Made by a program: the position numbers and the translations under genes. 64,000 nt of DNA from positions 53,028-117,027 of the forward strand of contig PACZ01000052.1 in assembly GCA_002700305.1 (NCBI GenBank), written 5' to 3'. Below, in pieces: positions 1-8,814 of the stretch. Numbering within the stretch: position 1 is the first letter of the stretch; every line of letters starts with the position of its first letter. The notes under the pieces are model-generated. The model was not told where the DNA came from and did no database searches. It saw nothing but the letters and a program-made list of their open reading frames with translations. Origin of the DNA: Hyphomonas sp. (GTDB lineage: Bacteria; Pseudomonadota; Alphaproteobacteria; Caulobacterales; Hyphomonadaceae).

Positions 1-812
1 GAATTCGTCGGAGAGAGATCGAGAATATAGTACTTCATGATCCAGGCCGGTGTGATCAGGATCGGTTCGGCGTGAACCTCTTTCGTGGCCGGGGCATACT
101 GGATCAGTTCGATCAGGTGATTGCGGAAAACGACTTTGCCGGGCGTGACGGCCACTTGCTCACCCGGGATGAAGTCTTCGGTGCCGACCGGTGGCTTGCC
201 CTGGATCTGGCGGCGCATGTCTTCGCGCCAGTTGTTGAAGCCATTGATGAAGTTCTGACCGCCGGTTTTGCGCGTGCGCTCCAGAACTTCCGGATTTGTG
301 AACGGGTTGTTCGAAGGGGCGTAAATGTCGAGCAGCTGGCGGGCGACGAAGGAGACGACTTCCTCATGATGCGGACTGACGCCCGGCACATCATGGGTCA
401 GATTGTGCCACCATTGCTGGGTCAGCAGGAAGGATTGCGACCACAGGCCGAAGGGCTGCTTGCGCCAGGCGGGATCGCGGAACCGGTTGTCGCCGGGCAG
501 GGCCTCGATACAGCAATCGGCCTCTTCCTGTCCGGCGGCCGAGAGCATGTAGGCCGACAGGCGGCTGGCCTTGCGATAGGTTTTCTGAGCCATTTCCAGC
601 TGTTTGCCCGGCGCAGCCTGCAGGTGCAGAAGCCAGTCCATGTAAGCGAGCGCCAGCGAGGCGGGAGACAGGCCCCCGGTAAAGCGGCTGATCATCACGT
701 CCCGCATCCGGTCCATTGCCTCGAAGGCGCCCTGACGGGCGGCGTCGGGATCGGCTGCGGGTGTGTTCTGCGTAGAACTGGGGCGGGGGGTGCCTGAAGT
801 GTCTTTGGGCAT
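1..812 (-). CDS. phaC: Class I poly(3-hydroxyalkanoate) synthase, N-terminal part (cut by window edge)
   Basis: The reading frame opens at an ATG at 812 (MPKDTSG) and runs off the left edge after about 270 codons. The visible part matches the N-terminal domain of PHA synthases: a stretch reading SNNPFTNPEVLERTRKTGGQ, then the VVFRNHLIELIQYAP block and the beginning of the alpha/beta-hydrolase core (PAWIMKYYILDL). Such enzymes polymerise (R)-3-hydroxyacyl-CoA into storage polyester at the granule surface. The lipase-like box with the catalytic Cys lies outside the window, so activity cannot be judged. It is a paralogue of the complete synthase at 5263-7089, sharing the FRN-LIELI and YILDL blocks but with a different N-terminus. 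Confidence 0.88.
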   Translation of the reverse strand, partial: MPKDTSGTPRPSSTQNTPAADPDAARQGAFEAMDRMRDVMISRFTGGLSPASLALAYMDWLLHLQAAPGKQLEMAQKTYRKASRLSAYMLSAAGQEEADCCIEALPGDNRFRDPAWRKQPFGLWSQSFLLTQQWWHNLTHDVPGVSPHHEEVVSFVARQLLDIYAPSNNPFTNPEVLERTRKTGGQNFINGFNNWREDMRRQIQGKPPVGTEDFIPGEQVAVTPGKVVFRNHLIELIQYAPATKEVHAEPILITPAWIMKYYILDLSPTN

Positions 813-945
813 GGCCAGCTTTCTGCTGCGAACGGAAATCCTGCATTCTTACCGGGGCAGTATGACAGACAGTCGTACCGGTTTGCTTAAATCATTCAGC
901 GGAAATCCACACGCCGCGCATATGGCCGTTTTGCGGGCAACCGGC

Positions 946-1152
946 CTATTCGTCTTCCGGCGGCGGCGTGCCGCGGTTCATCCACGCGAAAAGCGGCTTC
1001 AGCGGGAAGATCCATGCAATCCCGGCCACGACATAGAAGACCAGCTCAGCCCAGCGCGGCCAGTTCGAGGTCATACCGCCGATCGTTGCGGCCAGCACAA
1101 TATAAATGAACAGGTAGACCAGGAGGATCAGGGCGGTGAGCGGCTTGCGCAT
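946..1152 (-). CDS. DUF2842 small membrane protein
   Basis: A 68-residue protein starting MRKPLTALILLVYLFIYIVL. It has two predicted membrane helices (about 6-26 and 36-53) separated by a conserved-looking GGMTSNWPRWAELVFY segment, and a short acidic tail ending PPPEDE. This pattern is that of the DUF2842 family, small inner-membrane proteins found widely in Alphaproteobacteria and of unknown function. It lies 72 bp from ctaA and is divergent from it, so the two share a promoter region. Function cannot be inferred beyond membrane location. Confidence 0.8.
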   Translation of the reverse strand: MRKPLTALILLVYLFIYIVLAATIGGMTSNWPRWAELVFYVVAGIAWIFPLKPLFAWMNRGTPPPEDE

Positions 1153-1224
1153 GAATGCAGTCCTTTGTGCAGATGCGACCCCGCAGACCCTTGCCGAGCG
1201 GCAGCCTCACGTCAATTAAAGCGC

Positions 1225-2262
1225 ATGAGCGAAACCACAATCCCCCCCGCTGCAGCCCCCTGGATCCGCCGCTGGCTGATCCTGGTCGGCCTCATGGTCT
1301 ATGCGATGATCTTGATCGGCGGCGCGACCCGCCTGACCGATTCCGGCTTGTCGATTACGGAATGGGACCCGATCAAGGGCGCCATCCCGCCGCTGTCGGC
1401 AGATGCCTGGAACGAGGCTTTTGCGAAATACCGGGATACGGCGGAATACCGCTACATCAATCACGGCATGTCGATGTCGGAGTTCCAGCATATTTACTGG
1501 TGGGAGTGGGGGCATCGTTTCTTCGGCCGGATGATCGGCCTTGTGGCGGTGCTGGGCATTGCCGTGTTCGCAGTGCGGAAATGGCTGACGCGGCCGCTGC
1601 TGTGGAAGCTTCTCGGGCTCGTGGCGCTGGGTGGGCTGCAGGGCGCCATTGGCTGGTGGATGGTGTCCAGCGGCATTGGCGAGACGACCCGGGTGGATGT
1701 CGCGCCTTACCGGCTGATGACGCATTTCATTCTGGCGCTGCTGATCCTCGCCCTGGTCGCCTGGTTGTGGCTGGACCTTGGCCAGCGCGCGCGTAGCCCG
1801 GCCCCGCGTGCGATACGCGTAACGGCGAAATTGTTGCTTGTGGCGATTTTCGTGCAGATGGCAGCGGGCGCCCTGGTGGCGGGCCTCGATGCCGGGCGCA
1901 GCTATAATGACTGGCCGCTGATGGCGGGCGAACTGGTGCCGTCACATTATATAGAGGGCGATCTGGGCATCCGCAGCCTGTTCGAAGGGCGGGCTGCGAC
2001 CCAGTTCAATCACCGCATCTTCGCCTATGTGATCTGGGCGGCGAGCCTTGTCGCGGCATGGGCATACCGGAAAACCGCGCACGGGCGCAGCTTCATGGTC
2101 TTTGCCGGTCTGGTCAGCCTGCAGGCTGTCTGGGGGATTTTCACCCTCTTGCACGCGGCGCCGATGAACCTGGCGCTTCTGCATCAGGCCATCGGAGTTG
2201 TGGTGACGCTGGCGGCCGTCCGCCTGGTCTGGCTGACGGCGCGCCCGGATGCGTCCGCTTAG
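1225..2262 (+). CDS. ctaA: Heme A synthase
   Basis: CtaA oxidises the C8 methyl of heme O to the formyl group of heme A, needed by aa3-type cytochrome oxidases, in the inner membrane. The 345-residue protein has about eight membrane helices. It shows the type-2 (alphaproteobacterial/mitochondrial Cox15-like) blocks: GGATRLTDSGLSITEW near the N-terminus, HRFFGRMIG, FNHRIFAYV and LLHQAIGVVV, which supply the heme-ligating histidines. The start is the ATG giving MSETTIPPA; the frame is open further upstream but that part resembles no CtaA. Its presence implies an aa3 oxidase elsewhere, in addition to the cyo oxidase in this window. The 3' end overlaps the convergent lipoprotein gene by 4 bp. Confidence 0.93.
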   Translation: MSETTIPPAAAPWIRRWLILVGLMVYAMILIGGATRLTDSGLSITEWDPIKGAIPPLSADAWNEAFAKYRDTAEYRYINHGMSMSEFQHIYWWEWGHRFFGRMIGLVAVLGIAVFAVRKWLTRPLLWKLLGLVALGGLQGAIGWWMVSSGIGETTRVDVAPYRLMTHFILALLILALVAWLWLDLGQRARSPAPRAIRVTAKLLLVAIFVQMAAGALVAGLDAGRSYNDWPLMAGELVPSHYIEGDLGIRSLFEGRAATQFNHRIFAYVIWAASLVAAWAYRKTAHGRSFMVFAGLVSLQAVWGIFTLLHAAPMNLALLHQAIGVVVTLAAVRLVWLTARPDASA

Positions 2263-3242
2263 TTCCCGCCCGTCTGGGCGTCCGGCAAGGTGATTTCGCT
2301 CGGGTCGACGAACACGACCTGGCTTTTCCCCGGCTCCACTTCGCCGGCCAGCGCGATCACGCCGCCCGGGTAACCGCCGGACATCATGGTGCCCATGGCG
2401 GCCATGGCGACCGGCTTCTCAGGTGCGAACACGCTGAGGCCGTCGCGGATATTCACGTCAGTTGTGGTCATGCCGAGGTCGGTGGACAGTTTCAGGCCGG
2501 AATCAGGCTCCAGCGACAGAAGCGCGGAGACCTGGCCGCGGATCAGCGGGGCAGCAGCTGTGGCACGCGGGGAGGCGACCAGCGTGTCATCGGTGTAGGC
2601 GCAGGACTGGATCGGGAAGTCGGTGAATGTGGATTCGCCGCGTTCCCAGCTCAGTTCCCCATCGGTTTCCTTGACGATTCCTGCCTGCAGAACCCGGTCA
2701 TTGCCCAGTGTCCAGAAAGCCAGCCGCATGATGCCTTCCGTGCCGGCCGGGCCGGAGCAGAGGCCTTCAACGAAGGTCTCACCGTCAACAGAGAGATCGA
2801 CCTGCGCCGGGGCGATCAGGCCATCGCCGAAAACATAAGCTTTTACAGTGCCTTCGCGGTCAACGCCCGGGAAGACAGTCAGCGTGCTGCCACCGATATT
2901 GGTGGACTGGCCACCGGCCAGCGCTTTGACACGGAAATTGGTCGGCTCGCCGATCCGTTCAGCCTCCATGTCGAAGAACTGGAGGCCGCCGGGCTCATAG
3001 GCGACAGCCAGGATACCGCGTGACCCGCCGGACAAAGCGATTGCAGAGACGGGTGATTCCAGTGTACGGGTCGCCCATACCGCCGGAAGCTCCACATCTG
3101 CAGTGATTGCAGAGGTTTCCGGGGGGGATTTGGGCGCTTGTTCCGGCTTGCTGCAGGCCGCCGTGGTAAAAAGCAGGGCAAGTCCAAGCCCTGCGTTGAC
3201 AACGGTGGATGTGGCGCTTAAACGCCAGCGCTTGAATTCCAT
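2259..3242 (-). CDS. Putative lipoprotein, unknown function
   Basis: A 327-residue protein with an N-terminal signal segment ending in TTAAC (Cys30), a weak lipobox, followed by a Pro-rich linker. The rest is hydrophilic and beta-rich, with segments such as [20 protein letters not shown] and [13 protein letters not shown] that resemble a beta-propeller or phytase-like repeat fold; this is only an impression. The start MEFKRW at 3242 was chosen because it directly precedes the signal sequence; an upstream extension would run into the rplM start region. It diverges from rplM with 38 bp between start codons, so the promoters must overlap. No catalytic motif was recognised. Confidence 0.62.
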   Translation of the reverse strand: MEFKRWRLSATSTVVNAGLGLALLFTTAACSKPEQAPKSPPETSAITADVELPAVWATRTLESPVSAIALSGGSRGILAVAYEPGGLQFFDMEAERIGEPTNFRVKALAGGQSTNIGGSTLTVFPGVDREGTVKAYVFGDGLIAPAQVDLSVDGETFVEGLCSGPAGTEGIMRLAFWTLGNDRVLQAGIVKETDGELSWERGESTFTDFPIQSCAYTDDTLVASPRATAAAPLIRGQVSALLSLEPDSGLKLSTDLGMTTTDVNIRDGLSVFAPEKPVAMAAMGTMMSGGYPGGVIALAGEVEPGKSQVVFVDPSEITLPDAQTGGN

Positions 3243-3280
3243 TCCATGAACTCCGAAAGCGAGAGGCTCTGAGTAGAGCG

Positions 3281-3745
3281 ATGAAAACCTATAACGCACC
3301 CGTGGACGTCGAGAATAAGTGGGTCGTGATCGACGCGACTGATGTCGTTGTCGGACGTCTTGCTTCTTACGTCGCCAAGCGCCTGCGCGGCAAGCACCGC
3401 CCTGACTTTACTCCGCACATCGATACCGGTGACCATGTCATCGTGATCAATGCGGAAAAAGCAAAGTTCACCGGCAACAAGCTGACCGACAAAGTCTACT
3501 ACCGCCACACCGGCCACCCGGGCGGCATCAAGTCGACCACGGCCGGCAAAATCCTTTCCGGCCGCTTCCCGGAACGCGCCATCGAAATGGCCGTGAAGCG
3601 CATGCTGCCGAAAGAAAGCCCGCTGGCTCGCAAGCAGTACTCGAAACTGCGCGTCTATGCCGGTGCTGAGCACCCGCACACGGCCCAGAGCCCCGAAAGC
3701 GTCGACTTCGCGTCGATGAACCGCAAAAACGTCAAAACGGCCTGA
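3281..3745 (+). CDS. rplM: 50S ribosomal protein L13
   Basis: A 154-residue protein that matches L13 over its length: the N-terminal [17 protein letters not shown], the [15 protein letters not shown] block, the [10 protein letters not shown] motif and the RMLPK segment followed by [13 protein letters not shown]13 is an early assembly protein that binds 23S rRNA in the large subunit. It is followed 5 bp later by rpsI, the usual bacterial pairing, so the two are surely co-transcribed. The start ATG has a weak purine-rich stretch upstream. Confidence 0.98.
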   Translation: MKTYNAPVDVENKWVVIDATDVVVGRLASYVAKRLRGKHRPDFTPHIDTGDHVIVINAEKAKFTGNKLTDKVYYRHTGHPGGIKSTTAGKILSGRFPERAIEMAVKRMLPKESPLARKQYSKLRVYAGAEHPHTAQSPESVDFASMNRKNVKTA

Positions 3746-3750
3746 TCATT

Positions 3751-4239
3751 ATGACCGACACTGCAAACTCCCTCCAGGACCTCGGCACCATGACTGGTGA
3801 CGAAACCGTCACCGCCGCTCCGGAGACCCTCGTTGAACCGAAAATCGACGCTCAGGGCCGTGCTTACGGCACCGGCCGCCGCAAGGAAGCCGTCGCCCGC
3901 GTCTGGATCAAGCCGGGCTCCGGCAAGATCACGATCAATGGCCGTGACCAGGAACAATACTTTGCGCGCCCGGTGCTGCGCATGGTGATTGCTCAGCCGC
4001 TGATCGAAGCCGGCCGCGAGACCGAGTTTGACGTGATCGCCACCGTGAAAGGCTCCGGCCTGATGGGCCAGGCTGGCGCAGTGCGCCACGGCATTTCGCG
4101 CGCCCTCGTCGCTTACGAGCCGGGCCTGCGCAAAGTGCTCAAGCCGTTCGGCTTCATGACCCGCGACCCGCGTGTCGTCGAGCGTAAGAAGTACGGCAAG
4201 GCGAAAGCCCGCCGCAGCTTCCAGTTCTCGAAGCGCTAA
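3751..4239 (+). CDS. rpsI: 30S ribosomal protein S9
   Basis: S9 sits in the head of the small subunit, its basic C-terminal tail touching P-site tRNA. The 162-residue protein has an N-terminal extension of about 38 residues ([14 protein letters not shown]...), common in Alphaproteobacteria. Next come the family core [19 protein letters not shown], the [18 protein letters not shown] block, and the C-terminal tail ending in [11 protein letters not shown] with the essential terminal Lys-Arg. It is the second gene of the rplM-rpsI operon, which ends at the terminator at 4265-4300. Confidence 0.98.
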   Translation: MTDTANSLQDLGTMTGDETVTAAPETLVEPKIDAQGRAYGTGRRKEAVARVWIKPGSGKITINGRDQEQYFARPVLRMVIAQPLIEAGRETEFDVIATVKGSGLMGQAGAVRHGISRALVAYEPGLRKVLKPFGFMTRDPRVVERKKYGKAKARRSFQFSKR

Positions 4240-4264
4240 GCCGCATCCGGTTTATTCTTTTCGG

Positions 4265-4300
4265 GCGGGCGCTTCGGTGACGGAGCGCCCGCTTTTTTTT
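4265..4300 (+). terminator. Rho-independent terminator of rplM-rpsI
   Basis: A perfect 9-bp GC-rich stem (GCGGGCGCT at 4265-4273 with AGCGCCCGC at 4284-4292) with a 10-base loop is followed at once by eight T residues. It begins 25 bp after the rpsI stop codon and precedes argC, so it should separate the ribosomal operon from argC. Confidence 0.92.
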
Positions 4301-4330
4301 GTCTTGCGTTTGCAAAGGGACGGGAACGCA

Positions 4331-5266
4331 ATGCTGCCCAAAGTTTTCATTGATGGCGAAGCCGGCACGACCGGGCTTCAGATTGCCGACCGGCTGCGGG
4401 GCCGGACGGACCTGGAATTGATCTCGATCAATCCGGACAAGCGCAAGGACAATGACGAGCGCGCACGCCTCATGAACATGGCCGACGCCGTGATCATGTG
4501 CCTGCCGGACGAGGCGGCGCGCCTGGGTGTATCGCTGGTGACCAGCCAGAACACCGTCATCATCGATGCGTCTTCTGCTCACCGGACAGCGTCCGGCTGG
4601 ACGTATGGCTTTCCGGAAATGGACAAGACACAGCGGGCCGCCCTGCGCGCCTGCCGCCGGATTTCCAATCCGGGCTGCTACCCGACGGGCATGATCGCCC
4701 TGATGCGCCCGCTCACCTCGGCGGGCCTTGTGCCGGCCTCCCTGCCGGTGACGGTGAGTGCGGTGTCCGGCTATTCCGGTGGCGGCAAGGCGATGATCGC
4801 GGAGTTCGAAGAGGGCGGCACGGAGGACAATCACCGGATTTACGCCCTGACACAGAAGCACAAGCATTTGCCGGAGATGAAGCGCTATGGACGGCTGGAC
4901 CATGCGCCCATGTTCCTGCCATCCGTCGGCCGGTTCGCGCAGGGTATGCTGACCCAAATTGCCTTGCCGCTCTGGGCACTGCCGGGAAAGCCGAAACGTG
5001 CTGACCTGCATGCCGCGCTCTCGAAAGCCTATGAAGGCGAAACCTTTGTGAAAGTGCCGTCACTGGCGGAATGCGATGCGCTGACGGGTCTGGAGCCGGA
5101 AGCCTGCAATGGCACCAATCGTCTGGAGCTGTTCGTGTTCGGTTCGGACGAGGAAGCCCGCCTTGTCGCCCGGCTCGACAATCTCGGCAAGGGCGCTTCC
5201 GGCGCAGCCGTTCAGAACCTCAACATCGCGCTGGGGCTGGATGAAACGGCCGGTCTGGACGCTTAA
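4331..5266 (+). CDS. argC: N-acetyl-gamma-glutamyl-phosphate reductase (type 2)
   Basis: ArgC reduces N-acetylglutamyl phosphate to the semialdehyde with NADPH, the third step of arginine synthesis. The 311-residue length and the order of motifs fit the shorter type-2 form: FIDGEAGTTGLQI (nucleotide-binding loop), IDASSAHRT, and RISNPGCYPTG with the catalytic Cys. SGYSGGGKAMI and the HKHLPEM segment with the active-site His follow. The start ATG at 4331 gives MLPKVFIDGE, which is where the family begins. Its 3' end overlaps the convergent PHA synthase gene by 4 bp. Location next to rplM-rpsI is common in Alphaproteobacteria. Confidence 0.95.
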   Translation: MLPKVFIDGEAGTTGLQIADRLRGRTDLELISINPDKRKDNDERARLMNMADAVIMCLPDEAARLGVSLVTSQNTVIIDASSAHRTASGWTYGFPEMDKTQRAALRACRRISNPGCYPTGMIALMRPLTSAGLVPASLPVTVSAVSGYSGGGKAMIAEFEEGGTEDNHRIYALTQKHKHLPEMKRYGRLDHAPMFLPSVGRFAQGMLTQIALPLWALPGKPKRADLHAALSKAYEGETFVKVPSLAECDALTGLEPEACNGTNRLELFVFGSDEEARLVARLDNLGKGASGAAVQNLNIALGLDETAGLDA

Positions 5267-7089
5267 ACAGGTAGTTTGATGTCCGACAGGCGGACCTTGG
5301 CATAGGTGCCCGGGGCGGCGCCGAGGCCCATGTCCTTCGGCTGCTTTGCCTCGACCTTGCGGCCCGATTTCGGGCGCAGCCAGTCCCACCAGGTTGGCCA
5401 CCAGGAGCCGGGGACTTCTTCGGCATTCTCCAGCCACTCGCCGCCGGTTTCGGTCAGATCCGGGTTCAGCCAGTGCTGGTACTTGTTCGCATCGGGGTGG
5501 TTGACGACGCCGGCGATATGTCCGGACCCGGACAGAACGAATTTTGTGTCTCCGCCAAAGACAAGCGCCGTGCGGTACACGCTTTCGAACGGGCAGATAT
5601 GGTCGTCCTTGCTGGCCTGGACCATGACGGGGATTTTCACCTGCTTCAGGTCCACGGTTTCGCCAAGTACTTCAAAGCTGCCGGTCGACAGGCGATTTTC
5701 GTCGTAGCAGTCTTTCAGGTAGCGCTGATGCACCTTACCCGGAATATTGGTCTGGTCGGCGTTCCAGTAGAGCAGGTCGAACGGGCGGGGTGACTTGCCC
5801 AGCATGTATTCGTCGATGACGTAGCGCCAGACGAGATCGATCGGGCGCAGCCAGTTGAATGTCTCGTACATCATCGAGCCGGGCATGACACCGCCATTCT
5901 CTTCGATGATGCCATTGATGTAGCCGCGTCCCGGACCGTCCGTGAAAACCTTCAGATCGCCAGCGAGTTCAAAGTCCGACTGGGAGGCGAAGAAGGTTGC
6001 CGACTTGATCTTGTCATATCCGGTCTTGGCCATGTGACCGAGTGCGGAGGACAGCATGGTTCCGCCGATACAATAGCCGACCGTGTTGACGCCGGTTGCA
6101 CCAGCCGCCTGCATGGTCGCCTCAACGGCCGCATAGGCGCCTTTCTGAACATAGTCGTCCCAGGTGAAGTCCTGTGTAACTTCATCAGCCGAGCGCCAGG
6201 ACACGACAAAAACCGGCACGCCCTTGTCGACCAGCCAGCGGATCATCGAGTTCTTTTCCTGAAGGTCCAGGATGTAGAATTTGTTGATCCAGGGCGGGAA
6301 GATCAGCAGCGGGCGGGAATAGGTCTTTTCCTGCGTCGGCGCGTAATGGATCAGCTCGATCAGGTCATTCCGGAAGACGACCTGGCCGGGCGCCGTGGCG
6401 ATGTTCTCACCCAGTTTGAACGGCGTCTCATCGGTCTGGCTGATATAGAGCTTGCCGCCGCCCTTCTTCACATCGGCCCGGGCGAGGCGCAGACCATCCA
6501 GCACGCTTTGCCCGCCGGTTTCGAAGAAGGCGCGCAGTGCGGTCGGGTTGGAGCCGAGATAGTTGGTCGGTGACAGCGTGTCGGTCAGGAGCTGGGTGAA
6601 GAACTTTGCGCGCAGCTGCAGGTTTTCCGGCAGGCCGGGGGCCTGGTCGGCCAGGCTGTTCATCCAGTTGGCGTTGACCTCGTAAGCCTTGCGGATGAAG
6701 CGGAAGCCCGGATTGCTGGCCCATTCGGGATCCGAGAAGCGCTTGTCCTTCTCCTTTTCCGTTGGACCGGACACCGCCTCCATGGCCATTTCCTGCCAGA
6801 GTTTCATCCAGCTGGTCATGAGTTCGAGATTGGCGTTGAACATCGCGGCCGGATTGGTGGCAAAACTCCAGCCGACAGCGCGGAAAGCTTCGCCGACCCG
6901 CATCGGATCGCCCTGCGAGACGGTGCCCAGCGGCCCTGAGCCCATCATCACGTCCGCAAGCAGGCCCTGGGATTCGACATTCGCCAGCGAAAGCGTGGTC
7001 ATCAGGACCTGCAAACGTGCCGGGTCCTGGCTCATCATCAACTCAGCCAGGGGGGCAGGTGTGTCCTTGATTCTCTTGTCACCACTCAT
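5263..7089 (-). CDS. phaC: Class I poly(3-hydroxyalkanoate) synthase
   Basis: A complete 608-residue polymerase of (R)-3-hydroxyacyl-CoA, a usual length for class I PhaC. The N-terminal PhaC_N domain covers roughly residues 60-240. The hydrolase core has the lipase-like box GYCIGG at 338-343, with Cys340 as nucleophile. The catalytic Asp lies in ASKDDHICP and the His in GSGHIAGVVNHP. A FVVSWRSADE block precedes the box, as in other class I enzymes. The start at 7089 (MSGDKRI) is the only good candidate before the conserved region. No phaE or phaR partner is adjacent, consistent with class I enzymes working alone. The cell therefore has at least two PhaC paralogues in this window. Confidence 0.96.
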   Translation of the reverse strand: MSGDKRIKDTPAPLAELMMSQDPARLQVLMTTLSLANVESQGLLADVMMGSGPLGTVSQGDPMRVGEAFRAVGWSFATNPAAMFNANLELMTSWMKLWQEMAMEAVSGPTEKEKDKRFSDPEWASNPGFRFIRKAYEVNANWMNSLADQAPGLPENLQLRAKFFTQLLTDTLSPTNYLGSNPTALRAFFETGGQSVLDGLRLARADVKKGGGKLYISQTDETPFKLGENIATAPGQVVFRNDLIELIHYAPTQEKTYSRPLLIFPPWINKFYILDLQEKNSMIRWLVDKGVPVFVVSWRSADEVTQDFTWDDYVQKGAYAAVEATMQAAGATGVNTVGYCIGGTMLSSALGHMAKTGYDKIKSATFFASQSDFELAGDLKVFTDGPGRGYINGIIEENGGVMPGSMMYETFNWLRPIDLVWRYVIDEYMLGKSPRPFDLLYWNADQTNIPGKVHQRYLKDCYDENRLSTGSFEVLGETVDLKQVKIPVMVQASKDDHICPFESVYRTALVFGGDTKFVLSGSGHIAGVVNHPDANKYQHWLNPDLTETGGEWLENAEEVPGSWWPTWWDWLRPKSGRKVEAKQPKDMGLGAAPGTYAKVRLSDIKLPV

Positions 7090-7161
7090 TCGTACAAATT
7101 ATGCCTGTTTTAGCCGTCCTTTACTATGCGCCTTAATATTTGTGATTTAGTGAGTCCCAGC

Positions 7162-7599
7162 ATGAAAAACACGGCGATTCCCCTTTTAAGTGTGTCGATA
7201 CTGCTCGTTGCGGGCTGTACGAGCTCTTTTTCGCGTGTTCGGGACGCCATCAATCAGGCACCTGACTGGTATGATGCGCGCCGGAAGGAAATCCGGGGGG
7301 AAGGCTATCCGAAGCTGGCTGAGGTGAAGGAAATCCCAGTCGAGCAGCTTCCAGGCCAGACATTGCCGGCCTCTGCAGCCCGCGTGGACATATTGCAGGC
7401 CTATTTTGACTCTAGTGAACGAGCGGAGCCTCCCGTGGATGTTGCCGGCCAGATGGCCGCGCTGCTGAAGCGGGTAGAAGCGGATTTTGCGGGCTTGCCT
7501 GCAGATCCCGCTTTCCTGACGCAGGAAGAGATCGCCGAGATCGAAGCTGCGTTTAACGTTCCCAGAGTTACTGAAGGCCTCAAGGTCAGACGCAAATGA
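7162..7599 (+). CDS. Small lipoprotein, unknown function
   Basis: A 145-residue protein with a short signal peptide and a good lipobox, LVAGC, with Cys19 as the predicted lipidation site. The mature part is polar and helical, with SSFSRVRDAINQAPDWYDARRKEIRGEGYPKL split over two blocks, resembling small alphaproteobacterial lipoproteins of unknown role. The start ATG at 7162 was chosen because it directly precedes the signal peptide. The stop overlaps the aminotransferase start by 4 bp (ATGA), indicating translational coupling. It is divergent from phaC (72 bp apart). Confidence 0.75.
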   Translation: MKNTAIPLLSVSILLVAGCTSSFSRVRDAINQAPDWYDARRKEIRGEGYPKLAEVKEIPVEQLPGQTLPASAARVDILQAYFDSSERAEPPVDVAGQMAALLKRVEADFAGLPADPAFLTQEEIAEIEAAFNVPRVTEGLKVRRK

Positions 7600-8810
7600 A
7601 TACCGACTTTCACAAGATCCGCCGACTTCCCCCTTATGTTTTTGAACAGGTGAACCGCACCAAGGCGGCCCTTCGCGCAGATGGGGCGGACATTATCGAC
7701 CTCGGCATGGGCAATCCCGACCTGCCGACCCCCAAACATATTGTCGACAAGCTGTGCGAAACCGCGCGTCGGCCGGACGTGAACGGCTATTCCGCCTCAC
7801 GCGGGATTCCGGGCCTGCGCCGCGCGCTGACGGACTATTACAAGCGGCGCTTCGACGTAACGCTCGACAAGGACCGGGAAGTGATCGTCACGCTCGGCTC
7901 CAAGGAGGGCTTTGCCAACCTCGCCCAGGCCATTTCGGCACCGGGCGATGTGATCCTGGCGCCCGACCCGTCCTATCCGCTGCACCATTTCGGCTTCATC
8001 ATCGCCGGGGCTTCCATCCGCGGTGTCCCTGCCCAGACGCCGGAGCAGTACCTGTCGAACCTCGGCAAGGCCGTGCATTATTCGACCCCGCCGCCGACAG
8101 CCATGGTGCTCTGCTACCCGTCCAACCCGACGGCGGCCGTCTGCGACCTCGACTTCTATAAAGAGGCCATCAAGTTCGCGAAGAAGCACGAGCTGTGGGT
8201 TCTCTCGGACCTTGCCTATAACGAGATCTATTTCGACGAACCGACGCCCTCGATCCTTCAGGTCGATGGAGCGAAGGACATCGCGGTCGAGTTCACGACC
8301 ATGTCGAAGACCTATTCCATGGCCGGCTGGCGCATGGGCTTCGTCGCCGGGAACGAGACGCTGATTTCGGCGCTCGCCCGCGTGAAGTCCTATCTCGATT
8401 ACGGTGCCTACACGCCGATCCAGGTGGCGGCTGTGGCCGCGCTCGATGGCCCGCAGGACTGTGTGGACGAGACGCGCGCGATCTACAAATCACGCCGCGA
8501 CGTGCTGGTGGAAAGTTTCACGCGCGCAGGCTGGCCGGTGCCGAGCCCGGCGGCGTCGATGTTTGCCTGGGCGCCTATCCCGGAACAGCTGAAGCATCTC
8601 GGTAGCTTGGAATTCGCGCTGCAGCTGATCAACGAGGCACATGTTGCCGTCGCCCCCGGCGCTGGCTTCGGCGAGCATGGCGACGGCCATGTCCGCATCG
8701 CCCTCGTCGAGAACGAGCAGCGCATCCGCCAGGCCGCCCGCAACATCCGGAAATTCCTGGAGAAACGCGGCGTGAAAGAGATCAAGCCAACTGCGGCTGC
8801 GGCGGAGTAG
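7596..8810 (+). CDS. Class I/II PLP-dependent aminotransferase (LL-DAP aminotransferase / AlaC-like)
   Basis: A 404-residue fold-type I aminotransferase. Visible motifs are the IDLGMGNPDLPTPKHI substrate segment, YPLHHFGF, CYPSNPTA with the conserved Asn-Pro, and DLAYNEIYFD. The PLP-binding lysine lies in TMSKTYSMAGWRMGF, and the C-terminal arginine region is HVRIALVENEQR. This subgroup is often labelled LL-diaminopimelate or alanine aminotransferase; the true donor cannot be read from sequence. In Alphaproteobacteria it regularly precedes hom, suggesting a link to aspartate-family or alanine metabolism. Here a convergent MaoC-type gene is inserted between it and hom. Confidence 0.88.
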   Translation: MNTDFHKIRRLPPYVFEQVNRTKAALRADGADIIDLGMGNPDLPTPKHIVDKLCETARRPDVNGYSASRGIPGLRRALTDYYKRRFDVTLDKDREVIVTLGSKEGFANLAQAISAPGDVILAPDPSYPLHHFGFIIAGASIRGVPAQTPEQYLSNLGKAVHYSTPPPTAMVLCYPSNPTAAVCDLDFYKEAIKFAKKHELWVLSDLAYNEIYFDEPTPSILQVDGAKDIAVEFTTMSKTYSMAGWRMGFVAGNETLISALARVKSYLDYGAYTPIQVAAVAALDGPQDCVDETRAIYKSRRDVLVESFTRAGWPVPSPAASMFAWAPIPEQLKHLGSLEFALQLINEAHVAVAPGAGFGEHGDGHVRIALVENEQRIRQAARNIRKFLEKRGVKEIKPTAAAAE

Positions 8811-8814
8811 GCGC

